This document shows, one piece after another, positions 12,401 through 18,253 of a stretch of 24,531 nt of DNA. The DNA is from a virus. Where the stretch lies: the IMG/VR virus record IMGVR_UViG_3300005527_000281, positions 1-24,531 of that record. The stretch is one strand, 5' to 3'. How positions within the stretch are numbered: position 1 is the first letter of the stretch; every line of letters starts with the position of its first letter. Both the position numbers and the translations under genes were made by a program. Under the pieces are notes generated by a model. It searched no databases. It saw nothing but the letters and a program-made list of their open reading frames with translations, and was not told the origin of the DNA.

Positions 12401-14726
12401 CTACTAGTACTTCTCCGTCGGTGGCAAGTGTCAAGTTAATAATAGGTTGCGCAATTAACGGAGGTACTGAGTCTGGCTCAACAAAGTTTACCACCCAAAT
12501 TTTGTTACGCACATTAGCATCTTCGTCGGCGGCAAAAATTACTCGGCTGCCATTGACTACTGCATATCCATCTATAGTGTAACTTGTAGTGCCTTCAACA
12601 TTGCTAAATGCATCAGTTTCTTCAAAGTCAATTACGTCAATTGGTTGTTTGCCTTCAGTGCCCATATTAAACAGTCGCACGCCTGGGCGGAACTGTACAA
12701 TAGGACGCTTGGCTCGATACTGATTGTCAATTGTGATATCAGTGTTGTTGTATTCTGCTGTGGCATTGATAACATCAATGTGGAACCACCGGTTACTGCG
12801 AGTCCAAGCATTTAGATCCTTGCTGGCACGATCAATAGTTAGGTAATCTAAATCTTCTGGAATGGGAAGACTACTGTCGTTGTTGTTAACAACGTAAGTT
12901 TCAGGAGTAATAAAATTTTCTACAGGCAACAACTCAATGGCCACGCCTACCCCACTGACATAGTATTCGTTGTTGATATAACTAGCAGGCTCAACATCTC
13001 CACGGAATACCACTTTGATTCCGTTGGTAAATGCAACACCGTTAGGACTTGTGTAAGTGGTCTTGCCTAAGATTTCGTCAATGTACAATGTTGAACTTTG
13101 TGTTTGTTCAATTAATCTGATACGACCAAAGATTTCTGGATCTGTACCGTCTTGGTAGTACAAGGTATCTTGTAGTGCGCTCAGCAAAGGTACCTGACGA
13201 AATATACCAGCATCATTTTTAAACCAATATGTACTAGCGTAAGTTGTTCCGTATAAAATTTGAAATTTTTCTAACTCTCCAATGGATGCTATGCTGTTCA
13301 ATTGAAGATATGTAACTCCATTGTTGGTCACATAGCTAATCTGCCATACGCTAAAGCGTTCGCCGACTGGTACTTCTGTTTGTTGTGCATACAACAAACT
13401 GTCGTAGCTACCTGGTAGACCATTATTAGCTGCACCTTGTGCCAAGGGATCAAAGAATGTGGTTCTATACCATCCGCCTGTTTCAGGATCTACTGTGGGA
13501 TTTTCAAATACCAGAGTGCGATCATTAAGTTCTTGAATTCCGTCAATGCCGCCATAGGTGTTTAAGAAATCGTCCACAGTGATATTGTTGATTTGATCAA
13601 ACTTGAGATCAGTGATCAAATCAACAGCACCGTTGTTGTAGGCAATCAGTGGCAGGCCGTAATAAAACTGTTGTGCAGTTTTAGTAGGAACGTTAAATGT
13701 AATGGTGCCAAGGTCTTCACCATTGTTGGTCACACCAAACACATCACGGCTACTGATGTTTGGAGTAGTTGGAACTTTTCCGTTGACCCCAGGGGCTGTT
13801 TGAATCCAAAATCCTGGACCAGTGCCTGGTGTGCCATCTACAATGTTGATCTGTCCTTTAAGATTGGTCTGTGTTGTGGTAGAATAGTATAGTGTATCTG
13901 GAGCATCTTGTGGCACAACAAATATTACCTGTCCTATGATTGCACCATTGTTGGTCACACCTGAGCTGTAGATATTATTCAATCCAGTGCTAGGTGCCGA
14001 CTTGATATAAAAAGGATAAGGCGCAGAGAGATTCATAGTAAACACATAGGTATCGCCGCGCACCAAAGTCAATGTGGGATTGTTAGCAAAGTCAATAACA
14101 AATGCACTGTTGCCAGCATTGCCTACACTGTAGTTTACAGTTTCTTTGGCATTTTGTGCAACATCAAATGCATAGCTACCTCCACGAACCAAATCAACTG
14201 TGGGATTGTTTCCTTGCAGGCCAGAGAATGTGTACACTCCGTTGGCACGATTAACTGTGAAATTGTTTGTAGCTGGAACACCTGTGGCTGCCACATCTAC
14301 TGCATCAGGGCCATTGGGCAGCCAGAAATATTGGCTGAAGTTAATAAACGTATCCCAGGAAATAAACGGATCCCAGGTGTAGTATTGACTTTCAAACAGG
14401 CGATCAGGTTTGGTAGCATTGCCACCTTGATAACTGATACTGTCTAGCAGTCCTGGATAAGTGATTGCATCTTTGATGATGTCTGTATCAGGCTCAAGAC
14501 TAATGATGCCTGCTTCCAGCTGATAATCTGCACGAACCTTGGTTGGCTCTACAACATATTTTTCATTGGGATTTACACCTGGACCCACAGTGCGACCAAC
14601 AAAACCTTGAGTCTTTTTAAACTTGGGCTCTTGTATCAACTGATCCAGCGTGGCCGCCAGGAACTGTTTGTTTACATCTGTCTGAAAAATTTCAGGTAAA
14701 AAATCTACGCTTCGTACTTTTGCCAT
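441..14726 (-). CDS. Giant (4761 aa) modular baseplate/tail-fibre structural protein
   Basis: A single uninterrupted frame starts at ATG 14726 and ends with TAA at 441. The ATG shares one base with the gp6 stop (TAATG), and TGGAGT lies about 7 bases upstream. Domains in order: N-terminal anchor (about 1-140, conserved-looking in phage proteins); two cupredoxin-like segments (about 210-360); a conserved phage block including H-D-G-S and R-D-D-V-L-L-E-F-E (about 1255-1290) and a Trp/Tyr-rich region (about 1450-1850); a carbohydrate-binding-like module (about 1880-1925); an FRPRQ block (about 1963); a seven-bladed FG-GAP-like propeller (about 2292-3102); a second FRPRQ (about 3393); an E-V-K-P-Y-H-V segment (about 3690); GSGY repeats (about 3790-3860); two more binding-like modules; and a C-terminal NGERI...RGT...VYD module (about 4545-4612). 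Position after gp6 matches T4 gene 7, but T4 gp7 is only 1032 aa and I see no clear residue match. Role inferred: peripheral wedge or fibre, possibly host recognition. Confidence 0.93.
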   Translation of the reverse strand: MAKVRSVDFLPEIFQTDVNKQFLAATLDQLIQEPKFKKTQGFVGRTVGPGVNPNEKYVVEPTKVRADYQLEAGIISLEPDTDIIKDAITYPGLLDSISYQGGNATKPDRLFESQYYTWDPFISWDTFINFSQYFWLPNGPDAVDVAATGVPATNNFTVNRANGVYTFSGLQGNNPTVDLVRGGSYAFDVAQNAKETVNYSVGNAGNSAFVIDFANNPTLTLVRGDTYVFTMNLSAPYPFYIKSAPSTGLNNIYSSGVTNNGAIIGQVIFVVPQDAPDTLYYSTTTQTNLKGQINIVDGTPGTGPGFWIQTAPGVNGKVPTTPNISSRDVFGVTNNGEDLGTITFNVPTKTAQQFYYGLPLIAYNNGAVDLITDLKFDQINNITVDDFLNTYGGIDGIQELNDRTLVFENPTVDPETGGWYRTTFFDPLAQGAANNGLPGSYDSLLYAQQTEVPVGERFSVWQISYVTNNGVTYLQLNSIASIGELEKFQILYGTTYASTYWFKNDAGIFRQVPLLSALQDTLYYQDGTDPEIFGRIRLIEQTQSSTLYIDEILGKTTYTSPNGVAFTNGIKVVFRGDVEPASYINNEYYVSGVGVAIELLPVENFITPETYVVNNNDSSLPIPEDLDYLTIDRASKDLNAWTRSNRWFHIDVINATAEYNNTDITIDNQYRAKRPIVQFRPGVRLFNMGTEGKQPIDVIDFEETDAFSNVEGTTSYTIDGYAVVNGSRVIFAADEDANVRNKIWVVNFVEPDSVPPLIAQPIINLTLATDGEVLVDQSTVCLKGDTLAGLTFWYDGVAWIESQLKTSIQQAPLFNVYNADGISFSNRVTYPSSTFAGSKLFSYAVGDTTVLDPILQFPLQYLNLNNVGDIVFENNLYKDTFLYVQDNVSVTDPISSGFVREYATRTLFDRLIGWTDAATQTQIRQQFKFTFDGSPLKLDVQAQSTGILPAVKVYVGSNYRDPDTYTVSTTSTTTTITLDNTYAIGDIVEVLALSDQTSQVAFYQVPINLEKNPLNGNSNSFTLGTIRTHYESICENLTTLVGPINGANNTRDLGEIGPYGLIILQQSAPLTLTGYFNRSQDYNIFASLQYNAREYQKFKNLLMQEVTNLTIQYDTTVADILVDAMTNITLGKVESNPFYWSDMIPTGSVYTQTNYNVSLITTNVFDTTQVYNYTSANYLGLNVFKNNVLLTRGFDYTVATDGPRITVLTTLAVGDIISVQEYSATYGSFVPNTPTKVGLYPAYRPEIATVSTTTGTALVIVGHDGSQTPVFGDVRDDVLLEFEKRIYNNLKLDGNPVPLTITDVLPGQFRETGYTFEEISNILNLDFLSYVGWNKLDYTTQNYIVNNEFSWNYSQAQNKLTPGETLIGAWRGINRYFYDTEDPANTPWEMLGLSIKPTWWNTVYGPGPYTSDNLVLWDDLELGRVADPAGAYILPAYARPGLSEVIPVNSEGALLSPFDSVVGDYTDNTFQKSWIAGDGSPVESSWWNSSAYPFAVMRVLALTRPAKFYSLFADRDLYRYSSEFGQYLYNDRYRLDANGIQVYGNGTSKASYIDWIVDYNRQTGIDSTTALEADLASIDVRLCYRMASFSDKQYIKIYTEKSSPNSVNSTLLIPDESYNLLLYKNQPFDRVIYSSIIVQMVEGGYAVFGYSNAQPYFNILVSQSIGRLQPYTVGDVTVRVPTAYTNTVAQIPYGYVFTNQTSVCDFLLSYGRLLEEQGLEFTDRANGYTLDWSQMVVEFLYWSQQGWDANSLINLNPLASALTITKPGAVVDSIATQTNENVLLDQNKRELPTRDINIVRLENTLTLQPLTNQSLSFADLRFTNFEHMIVLNNQSVFGDLIYEPITGARQSRLNFVGITTTEWNGTVDAQGFILNQDNVEEWSGLKKYTKGQIVKYKDQYWSAATIVDPSIEFDFNNWIKSDYTQIELGLLPNIANKANQLQNSYSINTANLESDNDLLSYGLIGFRPRQYMAALNLDDVSQVNVYSQFLGSKGTILSAELLSNANLGKESADYQIYENWAVQRAVYGANANRSFVELRLDRALLSANPSLVQVINPQQQSQADQQILLSNVWRQSYKLPSPDFLPTTLTTNTDTALPTAGYVSLDDVDITTFDLGTGSTILANIDAVRVGATVWVAKVNNYDWDIYRCVSVPGYIDHVCDNLDGTSIVNFTKEHGLSVGDRLIIKQFDIRVNGVYRVLTVPGVNRVTVAYSFVPGGQTVINGVGIGFTLQTQRVVQASDILDLPYSTDIQAGAKVWVDDDGTGHWEVLEKQDQFSAVTELAPVLLDATEQYGQSVAQANNRLAALVGSPRYGSSIPSDTNKGGVYVYVKNYSDQYIPVSPVGQVDAILTLDVTGVRGYGNAVDFGYQDWAVAGASKSRGLADQADVGYAAVIYRDPDLGEPGTNPFTQSQLLISPDNTSPGEFGYSVAISQDERWMYIGAPGVNKVHAYGRVDWQDQIIKVFANGTSTTYAINDTIQIDNKYQVKVTLNGQLQTVDVDYTVSAGLNSITFTTAPGVVAATGIVVDNTYTILSAGTTDFTLIGAPNNNVGTTFVATAAGTGTGTVLFETLIEFARYNNVQIPYNAATFDLSQDTDANGVEVGLFTASTPTSTIDSFSIKVTRPTVFSDVLLRPGIDYTFAGTTVTLTPVTPFISTDIIVASSQSYFEFVHTLTVAGLAADARFGHSVTTTTDGRQVIVGCKDNDITVDGTTYTEAGSAYVFDRNVQKFIYGTDPSSVTFNALGTVTAPVSVLVNGEFLINQTDSVINGPGSFAVSGNDITIEEPLNIGDIVEIETNQFTQVQEVIQQTVNSSNIVVDSPAEFVNFGQTVDICSYNCSLYVGAPQDSVSGWKAGAVHRTVNQSRVYGTITSTIANPTLTAGETLRVNDIDVAVPASPNNTLAGLASAINSAVPNVTATVSATGYLTLTVTNATAALTGNKLQVAPGSSTGSTVFDNIGFNTFVYTQTIYSPYPVDFAGFGSSLSIDSTATNLVVGSPRGTLYYFVIFDDGTTIFDEDSTEFFSIATQSGAVYTYDYLPSASDNVTDPGKFVFGLQLYDSNVESYDSFGTAVDYTDGVLMIGAPGNDSNDSAGGDQGRVFVFENPNRVPAWTIIRTQQPVVDVQLLNSVFTYDKLTSARTQQFDFFNPLQGKILGAAKQNINYIGAVDPAAYNVGAANNIGNSWTAEHVGEMWWDISTVRFIDPNQDDIVYASRRWGQVFPGSTVDIYQWTQSSVPPANYTGTGTPLNILSYTISSRLGIDGVFNTYYYFWVRGVTTVATQQGKTLSAQTVSEYIANPKSSGISYVAPINASTIAIYNGGTVIEAGDTIISIEYDREYTDDNVHVEYELIAQGRADAFLSTNLYRKLQDSFCGVDTTGGLVPDPALNEAEQYGVQFRPRQSMFVDRFAALKNYIQRANSVLALYPIAENRSFVLLNSSEPEPPATEIVNGQTQTNWNLRVANLEILSFQDIDAVALGYKYLVATDSRNNGLWTIYTVQLVPGGLLGARELILTRVQNYDTRRYWSYINWYLPGYNSSTKVIAEVPNYSALATLTVAIGSSVKVTANAQGKFEIYLLTDLGWERVGLEDGTIEISAEIYDYALGRFGFDVEVFDAQYFDQEPVIETRKIIQAINEELFVDDLLIERNKALTLMFNFVLSEFSAPEWLVKTSLIDVDHRIRNLEPFQNYRQDNQEFVLDYIQEVKPYHVQIRAFNLLYNGQDQYLGDVTDFDVPAFYNTDLTVPQYTSPILTPYAQSSYQPNNTLSNADSTSLIWQAWPYTQWYGNYLLTLETIRVVDSGSGYTDAPLVTISGDAATPATAVAFLNSQGQVAFITVTNAGSGYGSTPTVVFEGGNGSGARAYAVMNAVIATNPVTGLPITRYTGLTREFKTTIKYDRITYQTQVLTWTANVTYEDGTLVRYDDRVWRAASTDSTAVSGPTFELDQWQLVPASELSGIDRTFGYYVAGVNEPGLDIPLLIDGISYPGVQVYGKDFAGADVLDATYASSFTDVYLGTRFSDINVSGGEFVGPYEGHAPEELVNGAEYDTLDIRVYTRPGSDWDGDGHGFQIGSRRYVYFAADSFLDWNGIVENPVQLVVSNATTGVDLIANVDYTVDWVNRIVEILGSVTENDVVNISVYELGGGSQLYRQNYVGSDLEDFIIIPVNTTEIYEIALFVNGEIAPVVDWEPYYPGILWNQLSSYNQLDVVYTTSPTTYYRALQSVPGGIAITNTDYWFEFVPATLSKVTLSTTYLATDALNLTALGITSPQRSWSTAQTQNFLVDATINSSKTVNLANSLMGTNIPNIVVEIDGVRLRPYEGIEHVGDGATTSFGLPQRGGYLQSIINPAIDITVYVNGVLQTQGTVYSVTNWTGSNTPGRQVVFVTAPVTGATILISVSSAAEYYVAGSQLQLISAPTIGATVAVTTWNDTSQQNALTLVFEGPDTSLTPVSNNFDLDRVITNSGRLWVTLNGYRLFDGEDFLVSGQTLVLATGTIGSSDVLAVTEFTESIVPEAMAFRIFQDMRGVQATYRITDSTSTFLTATLSATADIIYVDDAGKLTQPDLPNGVFGVITINGERIMYRNRNVGANTITGLMRGTAGTGAAEHVIGTPVYDMGRGNLLYASYQDYVVKDTIPAYDPANPSPERPVPGQTEFVAPNIVIQDFLDSSSEALSLEVYVGGIRQYKYSDTTATSQYRWVQNQFDPVSVEFIVNSTLVPPLSAPLDSAEVTILVRQGKTWYQPTATEPSDGQALQETQTQAARFLRGL
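2885..3033 (-). other. Carbohydrate-binding-like module 2 (within giant protein)
   Basis: W-T-A-N-V-T-Y-E-D-G-T-L-V-R-Y-D-D-R-V-W is followed by R-A and, about 20 residues later, D-Q-W. This is the best of the three copies, with aromatic residues at the expected sugar-contact positions. It lies just before the conserved stretch containing H-A-P-E-E (about residue 4025). Confidence 0.5.
5418..7860 (-). repeat. Seven FG-GAP-like propeller blades with inserted domains (within giant protein)
   Basis: Seven degenerate copies of F/Y-G-x-[AST]-[VL] ... [VI]-G-[ASC]-[PK] begin near residues 2292, 2357, 2422, 2682, 2824, 2976 and 3064 of the giant protein. Most are followed by a G-x-[AV]-[YF]-V-[YF] strand. 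Blades 1-3 are spaced about 65 residues apart, the normal blade length. Spacing then jumps by about 195, 77, 87 and 23 residues because other domains are inserted in the loops. The seven-copy count matches a closed integrin-alpha-type propeller. Calcium loops of the D-x-D-x-D-G type are not evident in the blades. Confidence 0.6.
5870..6125 (-). other. Flagellin-IN-like segment inserted between propeller blades 5 and 6
   Basis: Residues about 2868-2952 of the giant protein read T-L-x-A-G-E-T-L-R-V-N-D-I-D-V, then N-T-L-A-G-L-A-S-A-I-N-S-A, then V-T-A-T-V-S-x-x-G-Y-L-T-L-T. This beta-helix-beta layout is that of the flagellin IN motif seen in flagellins and hook-associated proteins (FliD, FlgL). 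Similar segments occur in other phage structural proteins. It lies in a loop of the propeller, so it would protrude from its surface. Confidence 0.5.
8953..9092 (-). other. Carbohydrate-binding-like module 1 (within giant protein)
   Basis: Residues about 1879-1924 show W-x(4)-Y-x-x-G-x-x-V-x-Y-x-x-x-x-W-x-A followed by a late W, the pattern of CBM5/12 (chitin-binding type 3) folds. Related copies lie at 2885-3033 (residues about 3899-3948) and, more weakly, 2023-2170 (about 4186-4235). The match is motif-level only. Confidence 0.45.
13840..14100 (-). other. Cupredoxin-like domain without copper ligands (within giant protein)
   Basis: This covers residues about 209-295 of the giant protein. 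The pattern N-P-T-L-T-L-x-R-G-D-T-Y-x-F, then P-F-Y-I-K, then G-V-T-N-N-G, then D-T-L-Y-Y, resembles the cupredoxin-like repeats of many marine phage and bacterial proteins. In those, the last strand usually reads Y-Y-x-C-x-x-H-x-x-M. Here the Cys, His and Met positions read Ser, Gln and Leu, and the early His before P-F-Y-I is missing. A second related segment follows (about 300-360: F-W-I-Q-T-A-P-G ... G-V-T-N-N-G), also without ligands. It is probably a structural beta-sandwich. Confidence 0.55.
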
Positions 14727-17700
14727 TAAATGACTCCACTGCCTGGTGCTGTTCTAAGATTGGTGCTGGTCAGGGCTTCAATCACATCTATATTAGTTAT
14801 GTCCGCTGCATTCACAAAGATTTGGTTGGGTTCAGATCTAATCTCATACAAGTCTCCAAAACTCTTTTGTGTGTCCAGTGGTACCAACACAACAGAGCTG
14901 ATGATTGTGCCTAGTTGTCTGTGTAGGTATGCTGCCAGTTCAGAGAAGTAAAAGGTGTCACCAAAGTTCCATTTGTCTATGCTGAAATAACTATTCATCT
15001 CTGCCACTACTGAACTCTTGATTTCGCTGGTTGACGCTGTCGAGCCTTGGGCACGAATCACTTTGATTGTGGCTCGTAGTTGTTGTGCGGCCTTGGCACC
15101 AAACAACGGCTTGAAGTTTACAGAGTTCAACACAATGTTATCTGAAATCATCTTGTAGTCATCAAGTCCTTGATAGGCAGTTGACAGTTCATCAATTGTG
15201 GGCACACTTGGCTCAATCACAGTACCTGTTGTGTCACGGATCCAGTTTTGATATGCTGTGTAATAACTTTGTGTGACCACATACAGGTCAATGATGTTTG
15301 TGGTGCCTGGGTCAATGCGATTTGTTAGTGGCGAGTTATGACGATACTGGAAGTACAATGCTTGTCTACCATTACGAGCAATCCATCCTGATTGTTCGAC
15401 CAACGTACGAACATTGTTTACGTTGATACTCAACAACCAGAATGTGCCTTGACTGTAGGCATAGAATATTTGTCCTGGTGTCCACTCAGTCTTGACCAAT
15501 TCAATAGCATCAATGGTAGCATAATCTGCGTTTACTACACCAGGCTCTACCAACAAGTAGCGTTGCAAGTTATCAAAGTCCACTGTTTGTTGCAAGAAAA
15601 TCCACGGAGAGCTTGCGCTGGGTGTTGCAGGTACAGTGCCTACAATAGTATCAAAGAAATCTGGATCATCAGGCACACCATCGTTGTCACTGTCACGATA
15701 GCTGACTAGCACCTGGAAGTCATCAACATAGCCATCACTCTCTACAGGTTGTCCAATAATGTTCATTACCACATCGCCTTGCAACGGAGATGATGATGCA
15801 GGTTGCGAGTTCATGGCCAACACATTGATAAAGTCTTTGATAATGGTGCCAGTTCTGCTGTCATAGATCAATTGATTATCATAAAAGAAGAATCGTGTTT
15901 GTAGCACTGAACCAAAAGAATAGGCCAGGCCACGCAAGGTCACTGTGTAGTTTTGATTTTCAACCACAAACTGTACCAGCCAACTAGCATCGTCGTTGCC
16001 ACCAGATGTATCGCCTGCATAAGTTTGGCTCCAGGTAGCTGGATTGGTAGATGAGTATGCATCTAAGTTTTGTTGTGTTATTAGGTACCAAGTGCCTGCA
16101 GGAATAGTAGCACCTTGTGGCGTGGTAATAGTGGTGTTGGCATAGCCTAGCCCAAAATTACGGAACAACTCAATTTGTTCAGCCATTTGTTGTTCAAGAC
16201 TCACTGGCAAGTCTGTAGTAAACAATGGAATAATAGTATTGACCACTGCGCCGGTAGGCACAAAGTTGTTGATTGTAACAGGACCAGCACCACTCAACAA
16301 GTTGCCTTGACCGCCGTTGTATCCATCGCCAATGATGGCTTGTGGAGCAGCCCAGATAGAAGTTTTTTCATCTGGCTTGGTTGGTGTACCCGGTTGCAAC
16401 TTATTATTTTTGTCAAAGTAATATGCTACACCATTGATGGTGGGAGCAACAAACTCAATGAGGCTACCTACTTGCACGTATTTAAAATCTGTACTGGTAC
16501 TTGATCCAACAGGAATAGCATTGCCTACAGAATTTTTAAAGTAGCCTGTGGTTTCGTTGGCCAACGTAGTTGATTGCTGCCAGGTGCTTCCGGCAGTTGC
16601 ACCTGTATTGATAGTATCAATGCGCGGAAAGTTGGCGTAGTAGAACTGTTTCATTGTATCCGCACCTAGCGCAGGTTGCGCTTGGTTTGTAATAAAGTCA
16701 GCAATTTCGTTACGATTAATCCAAGAGAACAAGATAGTAGGAAGAATGTTTTCTTCCCATAGTGCACCATCGCTGGAGAAGGTGTTGGTTGAACTATACT
16801 TGCCTGTGTTGTCCACGAGATCCAAATAACGACTGGTACCAATTGAACTACGGTTCAATGCTTTGCTTTTGATAATCGAATTGTAAGCAGTGTACGGAAA
16901 CAGGTTATAGTCTTCGCCATTGACCATACGATTTTGTGTGTAGTAACGTGCAGGAGCACGTTGTTTGATTTGATCAATGTTTTCACGTGCCTGTGCATTG
17001 CTCACAGGTTGTGTAATGCCACAGGTGAATGTGATAGTTTGCAAGTTACCATTGCGATCAGTGTAACTGATTGGCAAAGTAACGTTTTGCATTTCTTCTG
17101 GATTGATAATGTACTGCAATCCATTACTTGCACGAGTATAACAACGGAAAATTCCCACAGGGATTTCACTGAACACACCGTCGCCAAACAGTAGAGTAAT
17201 CTGATCGTTGGCACGACTGGTTGTAGAATAAATTGGGCGCAGTTCAACCTGCTGTTCTGCGGCTGCGGTGTATACGCTTTCTACATAGTCCCACTCGCGA
17301 TTGATATTGCCTAGGTTGTCAAGTTCAAACAACCAGCGGTCTTCGTTGTTGACGCCTTCAACATTGATATTGACTGTGCGATTGCTGATACGTTCAGCAA
17401 GGTTAAAGTCTGTGTTCTGCAGTGTGCCTTGTTTGAATGCAAAGAAGTAACCTGTGTTGGCGCTAGCAAAACCTAATTGATCATTGCGATACAAAATGTT
17501 AAACGGTGCGTTGGGCACAGGGCTTGGTTCGTACAAGTAATCACGTCCCACGCTGGTAGAAGTAATTGCTTCAAATGGCATGTTTACTCCGTCAACTGTG
17601 GCGGTGTAAGGAATCACAGGCAAGAAGCCAGGAATTAAATTTAATGCGTATTCATCAGTACGCACACCCAGTAGTGTTTGACGATTTGCAGGACGTCCTA

Positions 17701-18208
17701 CCCGTTGTGTGTCAACTATGGCTGCATTGAGAATAGCAGTAAACTGTTCTTGCCAGTCTGGGTTTGTGGGGTCAGCCCAGTCTACTGTGACGTTGGCAAG
17801 ATTGATTCCGTTGTAGTCCACAACATTTTCTGTGGTTGTGACATTGAATACTTTTAACAATCCTTGTGAGGCTGTGTTGCGTTTGGGACTGTAGCTTACT
17901 AGATTGGCAAGACGCACTACTGAATCTCTACGTTCGGCAGTGTCCATGTAGTTTTCACGAGTGTTAAGGTCAGTACGGAATGCAAGACTTTGCCCCATGA
18001 ACGCAATAATGTCCAAGAGTGCAATAAATTCTGACGATTCAATGTAGTCATTGAATGTTTCTGGGTAATACAAACGTAGATAATCTACAAAACTCTTGCG
18101 TAGAGTTTCAAAATCGTAGCTTTGAAAGTCTGCTTCTCTATACGTTTGATAGATCTGCTTCCAATCTTCTACGCCAAATATTGCTGTTTGTCTAGTGGTT
18201 GTTGCCAT
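14726..18208 (-). CDS. 6: Baseplate wedge subunit gp6
   Basis: T4 gp6 forms the inner ring that joins the six baseplate wedges and transmits the contraction signal. The N-terminal 110 residues are characteristic: an F-x-S-Y-D-F start, Y-P-E-T-F-N-D-Y, F-I-A-L-L-D-I-I-A-F, and the helix with N-T-R-E-N-Y-M-D-T-A-x-R-R-D-S-V. Further on come R-M-V-N-G-E-D-Y-N and G-K-Y-S-S-T-N (about 430-490), and a conserved C-terminal domain from about 1000. At 1160 aa it exceeds T4 gp6 (660 aa) by about 500 residues, mostly in the middle. A calcium-loop-like D-S-D-N-D-G (residues about 838-843) lies there. Start ATG 18208 has GAGG 10 bases upstream in a 45-base gap that also holds a late-promoter octamer and an inverted repeat. 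The stop TAA overlaps the next ATG. It follows gp25 and precedes the gene in the gp7 position. Confidence 0.94.
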   Translation of the reverse strand: MATTTRQTAIFGVEDWKQIYQTYREADFQSYDFETLRKSFVDYLRLYYPETFNDYIESSEFIALLDIIAFMGQSLAFRTDLNTRENYMDTAERRDSVVRLANLVSYSPKRNTASQGLLKVFNVTTTENVVDYNGINLANVTVDWADPTNPDWQEQFTAILNAAIVDTQRVGRPANRQTLLGVRTDEYALNLIPGFLPVIPYTATVDGVNMPFEAITSTSVGRDYLYEPSPVPNAPFNILYRNDQLGFASANTGYFFAFKQGTLQNTDFNLAERISNRTVNINVEGVNNEDRWLFELDNLGNINREWDYVESVYTAAAEQQVELRPIYSTTSRANDQITLLFGDGVFSEIPVGIFRCYTRASNGLQYIINPEEMQNVTLPISYTDRNGNLQTITFTCGITQPVSNAQARENIDQIKQRAPARYYTQNRMVNGEDYNLFPYTAYNSIIKSKALNRSSIGTSRYLDLVDNTGKYSSTNTFSSDGALWEENILPTILFSWINRNEIADFITNQAQPALGADTMKQFYYANFPRIDTINTGATAGSTWQQSTTLANETTGYFKNSVGNAIPVGSSTSTDFKYVQVGSLIEFVAPTINGVAYYFDKNNKLQPGTPTKPDEKTSIWAAPQAIIGDGYNGGQGNLLSGAGPVTINNFVPTGAVVNTIIPLFTTDLPVSLEQQMAEQIELFRNFGLGYANTTITTPQGATIPAGTWYLITQQNLDAYSSTNPATWSQTYAGDTSGGNDDASWLVQFVVENQNYTVTLRGLAYSFGSVLQTRFFFYDNQLIYDSRTGTIIKDFINVLAMNSQPASSSPLQGDVVMNIIGQPVESDGYVDDFQVLVSYRDSDNDGVPDDPDFFDTIVGTVPATPSASSPWIFLQQTVDFDNLQRYLLVEPGVVNADYATIDAIELVKTEWTPGQIFYAYSQGTFWLLSINVNNVRTLVEQSGWIARNGRQALYFQYRHNSPLTNRIDPGTTNIIDLYVVTQSYYTAYQNWIRDTTGTVIEPSVPTIDELSTAYQGLDDYKMISDNIVLNSVNFKPLFGAKAAQQLRATIKVIRAQGSTASTSEIKSSVVAEMNSYFSIDKWNFGDTFYFSELAAYLHRQLGTIISSVVLVPLDTQKSFGDLYEIRSEPNQIFVNAADITNIDVIEALTSTNLRTAPGSGVI

Positions 18209-18214
18209 TGTTTT

Positions 18215-18239
18215 GTAACCTCAGAGTATTTATGGTTAC
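18215..18239 (-). promoter_or_regulatory. Inverted repeat around gp6 late promoter and ribosome site
   Basis: The 45-base gap between gp25 and gp6 contains perfect 6-base arms (GTAACC at 18239-18234 and GGTTAC at 18220-18215, minus strand) separated by 13 bases. The 3' arm contains the GG of the Shine-Dalgarno GAGG (18222-18219). The loop holds most of the late-promoter octamer. On read-through mRNA the hairpin would partly hide the ribosome site. With only six pairs and no U-run it is not a terminator. Confidence 0.5.
18227..18234 (-). promoter_or_regulatory. T4-type late promoter octamer upstream of gp6
   Basis: CATAAATA followed by CTCTGAGG on the minus strand differs by one base from the T4 late consensus TATAAATA. 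Its downstream bases also resemble T4 late promoters. It sits in the only gap longer than 14 bases in the window. With T4 spacing, transcription would begin near 18221, about 13 bases before the gp6 ATG. Use would need gp55 and gp33 homologues, which are not in this window. Confidence 0.6.
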
Positions 18240-18253
18240 TAAAAACGGCGTAG

